Shown here: in pieces, positions 16,771 through 24,538 of the stretch
Layout: each line of letters begins with the position of its first letter
Numbering within the stretch: position 1 is the stretch's first letter
From: Chitinophagales bacterium
GTDB taxonomy: Bacteria > Bacteroidota > Bacteroidia > Chitinophagales > Saprospiraceae
DNA: 44,110 nt
Assembly: GCA_022360175.1 (NCBI GenBank)
Contig: JAKSDI010000277.1
Coordinates: 1-44,110 of the forward strand
Direction of reading: 5' to 3'
Notes under the pieces: model-generated
Told to the model about the DNA's origin: nothing
Seen by the model: only the letters and a program-made list of their open reading frames with translations
Databases searched by the model: none
Translations under genes and position numbers: made by a program

Positions 16771-17769
16771 TTATACATTAAGAATTCTTGCTGCTAAATC
16801 TGCCAAACGAGCAGAATAACCAGCTTCATTATCATACCAGCTAACTACTTTTAGCATATTGCCATTGACATTAGTCATGAGGCTATCAAAAATGCTAGAG
16901 TGCGGGTTGCGTACAATATCGCTTGATACAAGAGGGTCTTCGCTGTACTGAAGTACTCCCTTCATAGGGCCTTCTGCCATTTCTTTGAACTTGGCATTTA
17001 CTTCTTCAACTGTTGTTTCCTTTTCTACTACAACATTCAATTCAATCATTGATCCAGTAATAACAGGAACACGCACTGCAATAGCAGATAGCTTACCTGC
17101 TACATTAGGATATACCTTACCAGTAGCAGAAGCGGCACCAGTACTCGTTGGTACGATGTTGAATGCCGCTGCACGTGCACGACGCAAGTCGCTGTGAGGT
17201 GCATCCTGGATTCTTTGATCTGAGGTATATGCGTGAGTAGTTGTCATAGAACCAACTGTAATGCCCCAGTTTTGATCAATGATCTTAGCTACAGGAGCTA
17301 GGCAGTTGGTTGTACAAGAAGCGTTGGAAAATACATTAGCGCGGCGATCCAACTCTTCATCGTTAACACCTAATACGATTGTTTGTACATCGCTACCTTT
17401 AGCAGGCGCAGAGATAATTACATCTTTGGCACCAGCTTTAAGGTGTAAACCTGCCTTTTCTTTGGTACGGAAAATTCCAGTACATTCCAAAACCAGGTCA
17501 ACTCCGAGGTCAGCCCATGGCAATTCTTCTGGATTACGGACAGCGTAAGCGTTGATTTTGTTTCCATTAACAATCAGTGCGTCGTCTGTAGCTTCAACAG
17601 TTCCTTCGAACGGTCCCTGAGCAGAATCGTATTTCAGCAAGTGAGCTAGAGTGTGATTGTCTGTAAGGTCATTTATCGCGACAACCTCGATTCCTTCAAT
17701 GTTTAACAGATTGCGAAAGGTAAGCCTTCCAATGCGTCCAAAGCCATTAATGGCAACTTTTTTTGACAT
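16771..17769 (-). CDS. gap: Type I glyceraldehyde-3-phosphate dehydrogenase
   Basis: NAD(P)-dependent oxidation and phosphorylation of glyceraldehyde-3-phosphate in glycolysis. The Rossmann fold begins with INGFGRIGRLTFRN, the catalytic cysteine is in SNASCTTNCLAP, and the C-terminal WYDNEAGYSARL is standard. I use the ATG at 17769 (MSKKVAINGFGR), giving 332 residues; the frame extends four codons further only to a TTG. The acid ending the second strand is followed by LTD, but cofactor preference cannot be fixed by eye. It is first in the gap-pgk unit, with a leader of about 200 bases from a TACCTTTG box. Confidence 0.97.
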   Translation of the reverse strand: MSKKVAINGFGRIGRLTFRNLLNIEGIEVVAINDLTDNHTLAHLLKYDSAQGPFEGTVEATDDALIVNGNKINAYAVRNPEELPWADLGVDLVLECTGIFRTKEKAGLHLKAGAKDVIISAPAKGSDVQTIVLGVNDEELDRRANVFSNASCTTNCLAPVAKIIDQNWGITVGSMTTTHAYTSDQRIQDAPHSDLRRARAAAFNIVPTSTGAASATGKVYPNVAGKLSAIAVRVPVITGSMIELNVVVEKETTVEEVNAKFKEMAEGPMKGVLQYSEDPLVSSDIVRNPHSSIFDSLMTNVNGNMLKVVSWYDNEAGYSARLADLAARILNV

Positions 17770-17982
17770 GGTATTACGCAATTTTGAATTAGTAAATAGA
17801 GCCTAATTGATTTCTGAGGCTCAACTAACCAGTGTTAAAATATCAAATCAAAACACTTAGTGTAAAAGTAACAATAATTCAATTCTTTTAGTTGAAAGAA
17901 CTAATTATTCTTCCTTAAGGGAACCTTTTTGAAAAGATTTGCCTAAAAATGATAGAATATATCTAGTTCTTTCAATTGCGGG

Positions 17983-17990
17983 CAAAGGTA
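17983..17990 (-). promoter_or_regulatory. -7 box of gap (TACCTTTG)
   Basis: TAnnTTTG match on the minus strand, 214 bases upstream of the gap ATG. No TTG is visible at the -33 distance. If used, it gives a long leader that contains the 12-nt inverted repeat. Confidence 0.4.
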
Positions 17991-18087
17991 CTGTGAACAC
18001 CTTAAAAATGGTACTTTTTTAGGCACTATTTATAGGATAAATTAGGAGAGGAATTGATTCATTTTAAAAAAACTTTTGCGAATATAT

Positions 18088-18117
18088 TTTGCTTTTTTGA
18101 GAAAGACCCTATATTTG
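18088..18117 (+). promoter_or_regulatory. Bacteroidota-type promoter of the tRNA-Glu pair
   Basis: TTTG (18088-18091), an 18-base spacer, then TATATTTG (18110-18117) is close to the primary sigma factor consensus of Bacteroidota (TTTG / about 19 / TAnnTTTG). Transcription would begin near 18123, about 120 bases before the first tRNA. Confidence 0.65.
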
Positions 18118-18244
18118 CATCGCTTTAGCAAAAAGTTGCTCAGCATTTATCATTAAAAGTTGATAATTTACATTCGGTTTATATTAAAAGTAGCTACGTA
18201 TTATTAGAAGCTGTAAAGCATCTTTTAATGCCAGTTAACTAACT

Positions 18245-18316
18245 GGCCCGTTCGTCTAGGGGTTAGGACGCAGGATTTTCATTCCTGAAACACGGGTTCG
18301 ATTCCCGTACGGGCTG
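18245..18316 (+). tRNA. tRNA-Glu (anticodon TTC), copy 1
   Basis: A 72-base cloverleaf: acceptor GGCCCGT pairs with ACGGGCT (one G-U at the end), D-loop CTAGGGGTTAGG, anticodon arm CAGGA-TTTTCAT-TCCTG with anticodon TTC, and T-arm ACGGG-TTCGATT-CCCGT. CCA is not encoded. An 8-bp inverted repeat GCCAGTTA/TAACTGGC overlaps the 5' end and may matter for leader folding. Confidence 0.97.
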
Positions 18317-18375
18317 CAAAAATAGTTCAGATCATTATCTGAAATCAAACCGAACTGTAAACCAGTTAATCAACT

Positions 18376-18447
18376 GGCCCGTTCGTCTAGGGGTTAGGAC
18401 GCAGGATTTTCATTCCTGAAACACGGGTTCGATTCCCGTACGGGCTG
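18376..18447 (+). tRNA. tRNA-Glu (anticodon TTC), copy 2
   Basis: Identical over all 72 bases to copy 1, offset by 131 bases. The short upstream CCAGTT/AACTGG stem is also repeated, with changes in the loop. The spacer holds a 7-bp hairpin (TTCAGAT/ATCTGAA, 18326-18343). It ends the tRNA transcript, just before an intrinsic terminator. Confidence 0.97.
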
Positions 18448-18449
18448 CA

Positions 18450-18480
18450 AAGGTGAGGCATTTATGTCTCACCTTTTTTT
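18450..18480 (+). terminator. Terminator of the tRNA-Glu transcript
   Basis: GGTGAGGCAT pairs with ATGTCTCACC (one G-U), two-base loop, then seven Ts. It begins three bases after the second tRNA, a textbook intrinsic terminator. Confidence 0.9.
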
Positions 18481-18545
18481 GTTTAAAATGAATCAATGAT
18501 AATAGTGATAGAATAGGATTGGCTGAAGTAAGATTAAATATACTC

Positions 18546-19085
18546 CTAAAAAATCCGGGCTTTAAAATCGCTAGCATTCATAATCGCTGCAGAATCACCA
18601 GTGGCTCTAATGACAAAAAGTTGTTGTTTTTCAGCAAAAGTATCGCTTTCTTCTTCTGATCGGAGAAATGCAATGGCTCCATAGATGTTATAATTTTTAT
18701 ATTCTGGTAGCCATGTTTTGATTTTTTGTAGCCGTTTAATATGTTGCTTGACATGCTTAACTCTAAGTGTAGTTTTTACTTCTACCACAACAATTTCATT
18801 GCCATTATGAGCGATGATATCGAACTCATATTGCTCTCCGTGATAAGAGCCTTTTCTACGTGTAGAGGTGTCTCGTACTTGTATCCCTCGTTCTTGTAAT
18901 ATACGAATTAAGTCACCTTCAACTAATGACTCCATTAGTTTACCCCATTGCCCTTCAAATAGGTCAAAAGCCTGCTTGATTTTTTGATCCGTTTCTTTGA
19001 ACTTAGCGTCGGTTTCTTTCTGACTTTGAATTAACTCAGCCAGTAATTGTTTGAGATCTTTTATTTCTATAGAGAGATCGGCCAT
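18546..19085 (-). CDS. Coiled-coil protein with PD-(D/E)XK nuclease-like domain
   Basis: A 179-residue cytoplasmic protein. Residues 1-45 are a heptad-patterned coiled coil (IEIKDLKQLLAELIQSQKET). The remainder looks like the restriction-endonuclease-like fold found in many uncharacterised PD-(D/E)XK proteins: a conserved acid in EFDIIAHNG (D89), then VVVEVKTTL with E102 and K104, followed by a helix with HVKQHIKRLQ. All three catalytic-type residues are present. Similar proteins are common and often multicopy in Bacteroidota and cyanobacteria; their role is not established. It is a lone gene on the minus strand beside the tRNA terminator, and no partner methylase or toxin-antitoxin mate is adjacent. 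Confidence 0.75.
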   Translation of the reverse strand: MADLSIEIKDLKQLLAELIQSQKETDAKFKETDQKIKQAFDLFEGQWGKLMESLVEGDLIRILQERGIQVRDTSTRRKGSYHGEQYEFDIIAHNGNEIVVVEVKTTLRVKHVKQHIKRLQKIKTWLPEYKNYNIYGAIAFLRSEEESDTFAEKQQLFVIRATGDSAAIMNASDFKARIF

Positions 19086-19194
19086 ATGTATGAATTTTTA
19101 ATTGCGTTAAAGGTTATTCAATTTATAAAAACAAATACGCATTTACAATAGTTTCTTCTCTTAATAGAGTTAATCAGCTCGAAATATTGGTTAT

Positions 19195-19740
19195 TTATCT
19201 ACTTACAAGTATTTGTTCAGCTCTCAATAAGGCCATCACCGACATCGCATCTGTAATGTCACCATTTATCACCATTTGTACGGCATCACGAAGTGGTATT
19301 TTTTTTACTTCCAATTGTTCTGTATGCTCGGGCTGAGCGCTTCCAAAAGATAATCCTTTTGCTAAATAAATGATACCAGCTTCGTCCGTTACAGAATTAG
19401 ATGTGTGAAAATCGAGTATTTTCTCCCACTGAATGGCCGTAATGCCTGTTTCTTCCAATAATTCTCTTTTAGCAGCTTGCAGAGGGTCTTCTTTACCAAT
19501 CAGACAGCCCCCTTCGGGGATTTCCCAGCTATACTGTTCAAGGGTATAACGGTACTGCCCTACAAGCCAGGTATTGCCTTCTTCATCAATAGGGACAATT
19601 CCAACTGCCAGATTTTTGAAGTGTACTAACCCATAAATACCAGGCGTGTCATTGGGGGTTGTTACTTCGCGATGAGTGATTTCAATCCAGGGGTTATCAT
19701 AAACTTTTTTTACGGAATGGGTTGTCCAGGGATTTTTCAT
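19195..19740 (-). CDS. NUDIX hydrolase, ADP-ribose pyrophosphatase-like
   Basis: A 181-residue NUDIX enzyme with an intact catalytic box: G-x5-E-x7-RELLEETGI, in which all metal-binding glutamates are present. The N-terminal half (NPWIEITHREVTTPNDTPGIYGLV, split by a turn) and the strand GQYRYTLEQYSWEIPEGG are typical of ADP-ribose/ADP-sugar pyrophosphatases, which hydrolyse free ADP-ribose. I prefer the ATG at 19740 (MKNPWTTHS); ATG 19746 is two codons upstream, and the longest frame to 19830 adds a poor extension overlapping the divergent gene. Substrate choice is by resemblance only. Confidence 0.85.
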   Translation of the reverse strand: MKNPWTTHSVKKVYDNPWIEITHREVTTPNDTPGIYGLVHFKNLAVGIVPIDEEGNTWLVGQYRYTLEQYSWEIPEGGCLIGKEDPLQAAKRELLEETGITAIQWEKILDFHTSNSVTDEAGIIYLAKGLSFGSAQPEHTEQLEVKKIPLRDAVQMVINGDITDAMSVMALLRAEQILVSR

Positions 19741-19860
19741 CTGCATTTTTTGTTGAGAGTTAAAGATAGTCTTAATCAGAGATATTAATTTTAAGTTGTT
19801 AAGATAATAAAAGCCGGAAAAATGCTTCAACCAGTAGGTACAGCTTTGCTCATCAGAGAG

Positions 19861-20640
19861 ATGGATAAACTATTGATCAATTATCTCAGTGGTTTAAAAG
19901 CAGCAGAATGGGAGTCGCAAACTATTGCTAAAAAATGGAAAGTAAAAGATGTAGTTGCTCATCTATTGGACGGCAATATTCGTTCGGTATCGATGCTAGG
20001 AGATGGATATTGGGGAGAACAACCATCTAAGACAGAACCATTAGTAGACTTTCTTAATCGCCTCAATGCAGATTGGGTAAAAGCGATGAAACGAGTAAGC
20101 CCATCAATGCTCATTGCTTTACATCGTATGACCGGGCCATTGTACTGTGATCTTATTGATAACCTTGATCCTAATGCCCAGGCTTTATTTGCTGTAGATT
20201 GGGCAGGGGAAAAAGAAAGTAAGAACTGGATGCATATTGCGCGGGAATACACAGAAAAATGGCTGCATCAGCAACAAATCAGAGCTGCCAATGATAATAA
20301 TGATCTATTGAGTCCGGTTTATTACCTGCCTTTTATGAATACCTTTATGCTGGCAATGCCCTATACCTTGGATTCTGCGGGCCTGCTAGGAGACTACAGG
20401 CTAAAAGTAGAGGTGAGCGGAGATTCTCCTATGATTTGGTATCTTGTGTGTGAAAACAGGCAATGGAAATTTGCAGAACAGGCTGATGATTGCACTACCA
20501 GTTTGAGCATTCCAGCATCTATTGCATGGAAACTATTTTCTAAAAGTATACGCCCTGAAGAGGTAGAGGATTTAGTGATCATTGAAGGTGATGAACGGCT
20601 TGCCAGAGGCGCTTTGGAAATGGTATCAGTAATGGCATAA
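19861..20640 (+). CDS. Maleylpyruvate-isomerase-like DinB-fold protein
   Basis: About 259 residues from the ATG at 19861 (MDKLLINYLSG); an in-frame ATG at 19822 is also possible. The N-terminal half is a DinB/mycothiol-maleylpyruvate-isomerase N-terminal four-helix bundle: WKVKDVVAHLLDGNIRS holds the first metal histidine, and HIAREYTEKWLHQQQIR holds later ones. The C-terminal half resembles the SCP2-like domain that follows in this family (LKVEVSGDSPMIWYLV, then SLSIPASIAWKLF). Family members use small thiols; mycothiol is not expected in Bacteroidota, so the cofactor is unknown. It is 12 bases ahead of another DinB-fold gene. Confidence 0.75.
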   Translation: MDKLLINYLSGLKAAEWESQTIAKKWKVKDVVAHLLDGNIRSVSMLGDGYWGEQPSKTEPLVDFLNRLNADWVKAMKRVSPSMLIALHRMTGPLYCDLIDNLDPNAQALFAVDWAGEKESKNWMHIAREYTEKWLHQQQIRAANDNNDLLSPVYYLPFMNTFMLAMPYTLDSAGLLGDYRLKVEVSGDSPMIWYLVCENRQWKFAEQADDCTTSLSIPASIAWKLFSKSIRPEEVEDLVIIEGDERLARGALEMVSVMA

Positions 20641-20652
20641 TTAATACAATCT

Positions 20653-21180
20653 ATGAAAGCATCCGTAAAAGGCCGATTCGACCGGATAGATCAAAAATTG
20701 GACAATCTTCTTGAAGCATTATCGGAGTATAGCCATGAACAGCTTAACAAACCACCTGCTAATGGTGGTTGGACTGCTATGCAAGTGATGCATCACTTAT
20801 TGATAGCTGAAAATTATTCTTATTTATACCTTAAAAAGAAACTCAGCTTTAATCCTGAATTGAAACGCGCCGGACTAGCTGCTGGATATCGACGATTTAT
20901 ACTGAAAGCGTATTTAATGACTCCTTTCAAGTTTAAGGCTCCTAAGGCTGTATCAGAAGATGCTTTGCCTGCTGTTTCCAAGTTGGCAGAAGTAGGCGAA
21001 CAGTGGAAAGCTAATCGTCATGCTCTACGAGCGTTTATGGAAACCTTTCCCGAAGAACATTATACTAAAGAACTATATAAGCATCCACTGGCAGGAAGAA
21101 TGACACTGGATGGTATGTTAGATTTTTTTGAATTCCACTTCGATCGACATGAAAAGCAAATCAAAAAAACATTGAAGTAA
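20653..21180 (+). CDS. DinB-family (DinB_2-like) protein
   Basis: A 175-residue four-helix bundle protein of the DinB superfamily. The helix GGWTAMQVMHHLLIAENYS carries the first histidine(s), and the closing helix LDFFEFHFDRHEKQIKK carries the HxxxH-type pair, a usual metal site in this fold. It lies 12 bases after the related maleylpyruvate-isomerase-like gene, so the two are an operon, perhaps thiol-transferase or damage-response enzymes. The specific reaction is not known. Confidence 0.75.
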   Translation: MKASVKGRFDRIDQKLDNLLEALSEYSHEQLNKPPANGGWTAMQVMHHLLIAENYSYLYLKKKLSFNPELKRAGLAAGYRRFILKAYLMTPFKFKAPKAVSEDALPAVSKLAEVGEQWKANRHALRAFMETFPEEHYTKELYKHPLAGRMTLDGMLDFFEFHFDRHEKQIKKTLK

Positions 21181-21214
21181 TTCTTCCTGAGCTTACGCTT
21201 ACTTATAATTAAGT

Positions 21215-22543
21215 TTAGAAAAGTACCCCAGCGATCGCTGCTGTTAGGAAACAGGCAACTGTACCACCAATTAATGCTTTGATACCAAATTCTGTAAGTG
21301 TCTTACGCTGGCCTGGGGCAATGGCGCCAATACCGCCAATTTGAATACCAATAGATGCGAAGTTGGCAAATCCACAAAGTGCATAGGTAGCAATGAGTAA
21401 TGATTTATAACTAAGCTCTCCTTTAATTCCTTCTAATGCAGCATAGGCAAAAAACTCATTAAGCGTAGTTTTGAGGCCTAACAATTGTCCTACCAGCATT
21501 GTATCTTCAGATGCAACACCTAATAGCCATGCTATTGGAGAGAATAACATTCCCAGAATATATTGTATGTTGAATGCATCAAAACGTCCGTTAGTGCTAT
21601 TTACTACATATTCGTTTAGATTGGTAGGAGCTCCTATCCAATTGATAAAGATGTAGTTGAGCATTGCAATAAAAGCAGTAAATACTAAAAGCATTGCTCC
21701 CACATTGACTGCCAGTTTGATGCCATCGGTAGTACCTTTAGAAATGGCGTCTAACATATTACTTCCAACATCCTGTCTGGGAATATCCAGTTTTTGATGT
21801 TCTATATCTACCTTTCGAGTTTCGGGATAAAGCATTTTTGCAGCTACAATGGCTGCTGGAGCAGAAATGATGGAAGCGGTCAGCAAGTGAGTCGCAAAAA
21901 GCTGTTTTGTTTCAGGGTCGGAACCGCCCAAAAAACCAACATAAGCAGCAAAAACGCCACCAGCTATAGTCGCCATACCTCCTGTCATCAGGCAGAGAAT
22001 TTCCGAACGGGACATATTTTCCAGATAGGGCTTAACAACCAGAGGGGCTTCCGTTTGTCCAATAAAAACATTAGCGGCAGCGGCCAGGCTTTCCGGGCCA
22101 GTAAGCCCCATAAGTTTAGTCATTACCCAGGCAAATCCTTTAATGATAATCTGCAAAATACCGAGGTAATAAAGTACTGAAGAAAGAGCAGAGAAAAATA
22201 TAATGGTTGGCAAAACTTTAAATGCAAAGATGTATCCCACTATCGCTACATCTCCGGTTATGCCATCAGATATTTGTACTACATCAGGCCAATCACCTAA
22301 TACAAAGTCTGCTCCGGCATCAGTGAAATCAAGAACAACGACAAAGAAGCTTGCTAAGATTTCAAAAATATCTTTAACAAAAGGCACTTTTAAAATAGCT
22401 ATAGCTAATACTACTTGCATACTTATGCCTATTCCCACCAACTTCCAGTTGATATTTTTTCTATTAGCGCTTAGCAGATAACATATACCAAGCATAACAC
22501 TTACTCCTAGCATGCCACGTAATAGCCCTGTAAAAAACTCCAT
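21215..22543 (-). CDS. nupC: NupC-type concentrative nucleoside transporter
   Basis: A 442-residue cation-coupled nucleoside importer of the inner membrane (CNT family). It shows the family's hydrophobic segments (starting MLGVSVMLGICYLLSA), the gate repeat AAANVFIGQTEAPLVVKPYL, the GGMATIAGGVFAAYVGFLG helix, and the C-terminal repeat YALCGFANFASIGIQIGGIG. These glutamate- and serine-containing hairpins form the nucleoside site. It is divergent from uridine kinase with only 106 bases between the start codons, matching uptake to phosphorylation of pyrimidine nucleosides. A TACATTTG box lies 40 bases upstream of its ATG. Confidence 0.93.
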   Translation of the reverse strand: MEFFTGLLRGMLGVSVMLGICYLLSANRKNINWKLVGIGISMQVVLAIAILKVPFVKDIFEILASFFVVVLDFTDAGADFVLGDWPDVVQISDGITGDVAIVGYIFAFKVLPTIIFFSALSSVLYYLGILQIIIKGFAWVMTKLMGLTGPESLAAAANVFIGQTEAPLVVKPYLENMSRSEILCLMTGGMATIAGGVFAAYVGFLGGSDPETKQLFATHLLTASIISAPAAIVAAKMLYPETRKVDIEHQKLDIPRQDVGSNMLDAISKGTTDGIKLAVNVGAMLLVFTAFIAMLNYIFINWIGAPTNLNEYVVNSTNGRFDAFNIQYILGMLFSPIAWLLGVASEDTMLVGQLLGLKTTLNEFFAYAALEGIKGELSYKSLLIATYALCGFANFASIGIQIGGIGAIAPGQRKTLTEFGIKALIGGTVACFLTAAIAGVLF

Positions 22544-22582
22544 CGTTGGTCGTTACATTTTGTTAGTACAAATCTTTCTGCT

Positions 22583-22590
22583 CAAATGTA
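22583..22590 (-). promoter_or_regulatory. -7 box of nupC (TACATTTG)
   Basis: Minus-strand TAnnTTTG match 40 bases from the nupC ATG. The same octamer, TACATTTG, serves the divergent udk gene on the other strand 36 bases away. The -33 box is unclear. Confidence 0.5.
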
Positions 22591-22626
22591 AGAAAGTTTT
22601 TAAAACCGATTTGCTAAAAAAGGAGC

Positions 22627-22634
22627 TACATTTG
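22627..22634 (+). promoter_or_regulatory. -7 box of udk (TACATTTG)
   Basis: TAnnTTTG match 15 bases before the udk ATG, so the transcript would have a very short leader. The nearest TTTG (22610-22613) is only 13 bases upstream, shorter than the usual spacing. Confidence 0.45.
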
Positions 22635-22649
22635 CGTAAATTTAGATTC

Positions 22650-23300
22650 ATGAAACCGTTGATTATTGGAATTACTGGAGGAAGTGGCTCTGGAAAGACT
22701 ACTTTCATCCGACGCTTACGCGATCGATTTACTGATACAGAAATATGCGTCATCTCTCAAGATGATTATTATCGGCCTAGAAGCGAACAAAAAACGGATA
22801 AAAAAGGAGTCCGCAATTTTGATCGCCCAAGCTCTATCAATAAGAAGGCTTTTGCTCGTGATCTTGAATTATTGTTGAAAGGACAACCTATCACCAGGAA
22901 AGAGTATACTTTCAATAACGAGAAAGCAGCACCTCAAGTCCTGACTTTTTATCCGGCACCTATCATTATAGTTGAAGGCATTTTTGTTTTTCATTTTAAA
23001 AAGATTCGCCGACTGCTGGATATTAGAGTGTTTTTGCATGCTAAAGAAAACCTCAAAGTAATACGACGCATACGAAGAGATAAGGAAGAGCGCAATTATC
23101 CATTGGAGGATGTATTATATCGCTATGAACATCATGTATTGCCTACTTTTGAAAAGTATATAAAACCCTACATGGATCAGGCAGATGTCATTATCAACAA
23201 TAATTTGCACTTTGATCGGGGACTGGAAATGTTGGCTGGTTTTTTACAACATTATCTCAAAGAGGGGCGCCAACCTTACTATTATGAAGAAGAAGAATAG
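22650..23300 (+). CDS. udk: Uridine kinase-like P-loop kinase
   Basis: A 216-residue kinase that should phosphorylate uridine/cytidine to the monophosphate. The P-loop GGSGSGKTT is at residues 10-18, followed by SQDDYYRP and NFDRPSSINK, the nucleoside-binding segment, and VEGIFVFHFKKI and RRIRRDKEERNYPLEDVLYRY, the lid. I use the ATG at 22650 (MKPLIIGITGG), since the longer frame to 22512 crosses the promoter and overlaps nupC. It overlaps the outer membrane protein gene at 23284 by 17 bases, implying translational coupling. Opposite is nupC, giving a salvage pair. Confidence 0.9.
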   Translation: MKPLIIGITGGSGSGKTTFIRRLRDRFTDTEICVISQDDYYRPRSEQKTDKKGVRNFDRPSSINKKAFARDLELLLKGQPITRKEYTFNNEKAAPQVLTFYPAPIIIVEGIFVFHFKKIRRLLDIRVFLHAKENLKVIRRIRRDKEERNYPLEDVLYRYEHHVLPTFEKYIKPYMDQADVIINNNLHFDRGLEMLAGFLQHYLKEGRQPYYYEEEE

Positions 23301-24381
23301 TATCTTTTTTTATTGTCTGTGTATGCTACTATTGGGCATATTGCAGATGAACACAGTATTAGGTCAACAACAAACGGGTAGGTCTTTATTGATGCTCTCT
23401 GGTGATAATCATTTTTTGCAAGATGAAGGGGGAGGCGATTTTCAATACAATTATATCTATAACGTAAATTATTTATATCAATTCAATGAACGATGGGCAG
23501 GCGGAATGTACCTGGGCATGAATTTCGCCAGCTCAAGGCGAATATTTACGCAGGCTCAGTCTATCAACTTTCATATTGAGCCACGGCTACGTTATTATTT
23601 AGGGGAAAAGAAAAATCGTAAATTTTATTTACAAGCAGGAGCTCATCTGAAGGAAATAGAATTATCAGTACCAGCTTTTTCCAGCATCGCTCCTGAAGAG
23701 GTACTTGCTCGCGGAGGGAGTTTTACCATTGGTGCCGCATTACCTTTTAAGCGTACATTTTTATTAGACTTATCTACAACGTATCAATACCAGGTGCAGG
23801 AAAGTGAAATGGGAAATTCGCTGCAGCGGTATATCGGATTTAAAGCTGGTACCGGATTAATTTATCACCCGGCCAGGAGTAAATATCAGATACCTGCATC
23901 AGCAGATATGTTAAGGCTGGGAGTCATACTTTTGAGGGGAGATATGAGCCTTAGTTTTTCACCAGATGATTTGAATCAGTTTAGTTATGATATGACTACA
24001 GGAATATTCCTTTCTCCTCGTTTGGCGGTAGGCGTGCAAACAACAGGGATTAGAATACAAGCTTTAGAGGACGCAATTGTTGCTCTAGTTATGCAACGAG
24101 AGCTTGGAGTATTTCTAAGAAGATATTTTCCTGTTAGAGATTATTTGCAGGTATATTCTACACTAGGTTTAGGCAGAGAAATATCCGAGGTAGAGATCAC
24201 TACAAATACGAGCGCCAGAACTCAAAGAGATCAAAACGGTTTTTTACGCCTTGGAATAGGGGGCAATTTTTTCATTAGCCGCCATACCGCGTTGGATATA
24301 AGCCTTGCTGCCAGTTTTAGTGATAGAACACAACGGCATCGGATTTTTAGAGTAGGAGTGATGCATTTTTTATTTAAATAG
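23284..24381 (+). CDS. Outer membrane beta-barrel protein, unknown role
   Basis: About 365 residues from the ATG at 23284, chosen because it opens with a clear signal peptide (MKKKNSIFFYCLCMLLLGIL, ending VLGQ). The rest is a series of amphipathic strands with aromatic ends (YLYQFNERWAGGMYLGMNF, FHIEPRLRYYLGEK, FLDL-like TFLLDLSTTYQYQ, ending GVMHFLFK), consistent with a 12-16 strand barrel containing two homologous halves. It overlaps the end of udk by 17 bases, which is odd because a surface barrel and a nucleoside kinase have no obvious link. No known family could be named. Confidence 0.7.
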   Translation: MKKKNSIFFYCLCMLLLGILQMNTVLGQQQTGRSLLMLSGDNHFLQDEGGGDFQYNYIYNVNYLYQFNERWAGGMYLGMNFASSRRIFTQAQSINFHIEPRLRYYLGEKKNRKFYLQAGAHLKEIELSVPAFSSIAPEEVLARGGSFTIGAALPFKRTFLLDLSTTYQYQVQESEMGNSLQRYIGFKAGTGLIYHPARSKYQIPASADMLRLGVILLRGDMSLSFSPDDLNQFSYDMTTGIFLSPRLAVGVQTTGIRIQALEDAIVALVMQRELGVFLRRYFPVRDYLQVYSTLGLGREISEVEITTNTSARTQRDQNGFLRLGIGGNFFISRHTALDISLAASFSDRTQRHRIFRVGVMHFLFK

Positions 24382-24538
24382 AGGCCTGATAGAACCAAGA
24401 ATAACTATAAATCCCATCTTGCGATAAAGAGATATTTGGATTATCTTTATAAGGATTGATTTTGCTCTCGTATCTGGTCACATAAGATACCCCTAAATGT
24501 TTTATGTATCCATTGATGTGCTCTTAAAATATTATAAT

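Larger units (their letters stand above)
17770..18244. other. Divergent intergenic region, gap and tRNA-Glu
   Basis: No gene is seen. It carries the gap leader with a 12-nt inverted repeat (17892-17903 with 17964-17975, the left arm lying within a TTAGTT/AACTAA hairpin), a minus-strand TACCTTTG box (17983-17990), and a near-consensus plus-strand promoter (18088-18117) for the tRNA genes, followed by about 125 bases of tRNA leader. Confidence 0.6.

Noticed and set aside
18245-18447. CRISPR or mobile-element origin of the 131-base direct repeat
   Set aside because: The repeat is fully explained by two tRNA-Glu genes and their short leader stems; no spacers, integrase or attachment core is present.
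22512-22649. Longer uridine kinase reading frame
   Set aside because: The added codons cross the udk promoter box and overlap nupC; family N-terminus begins at 22650.
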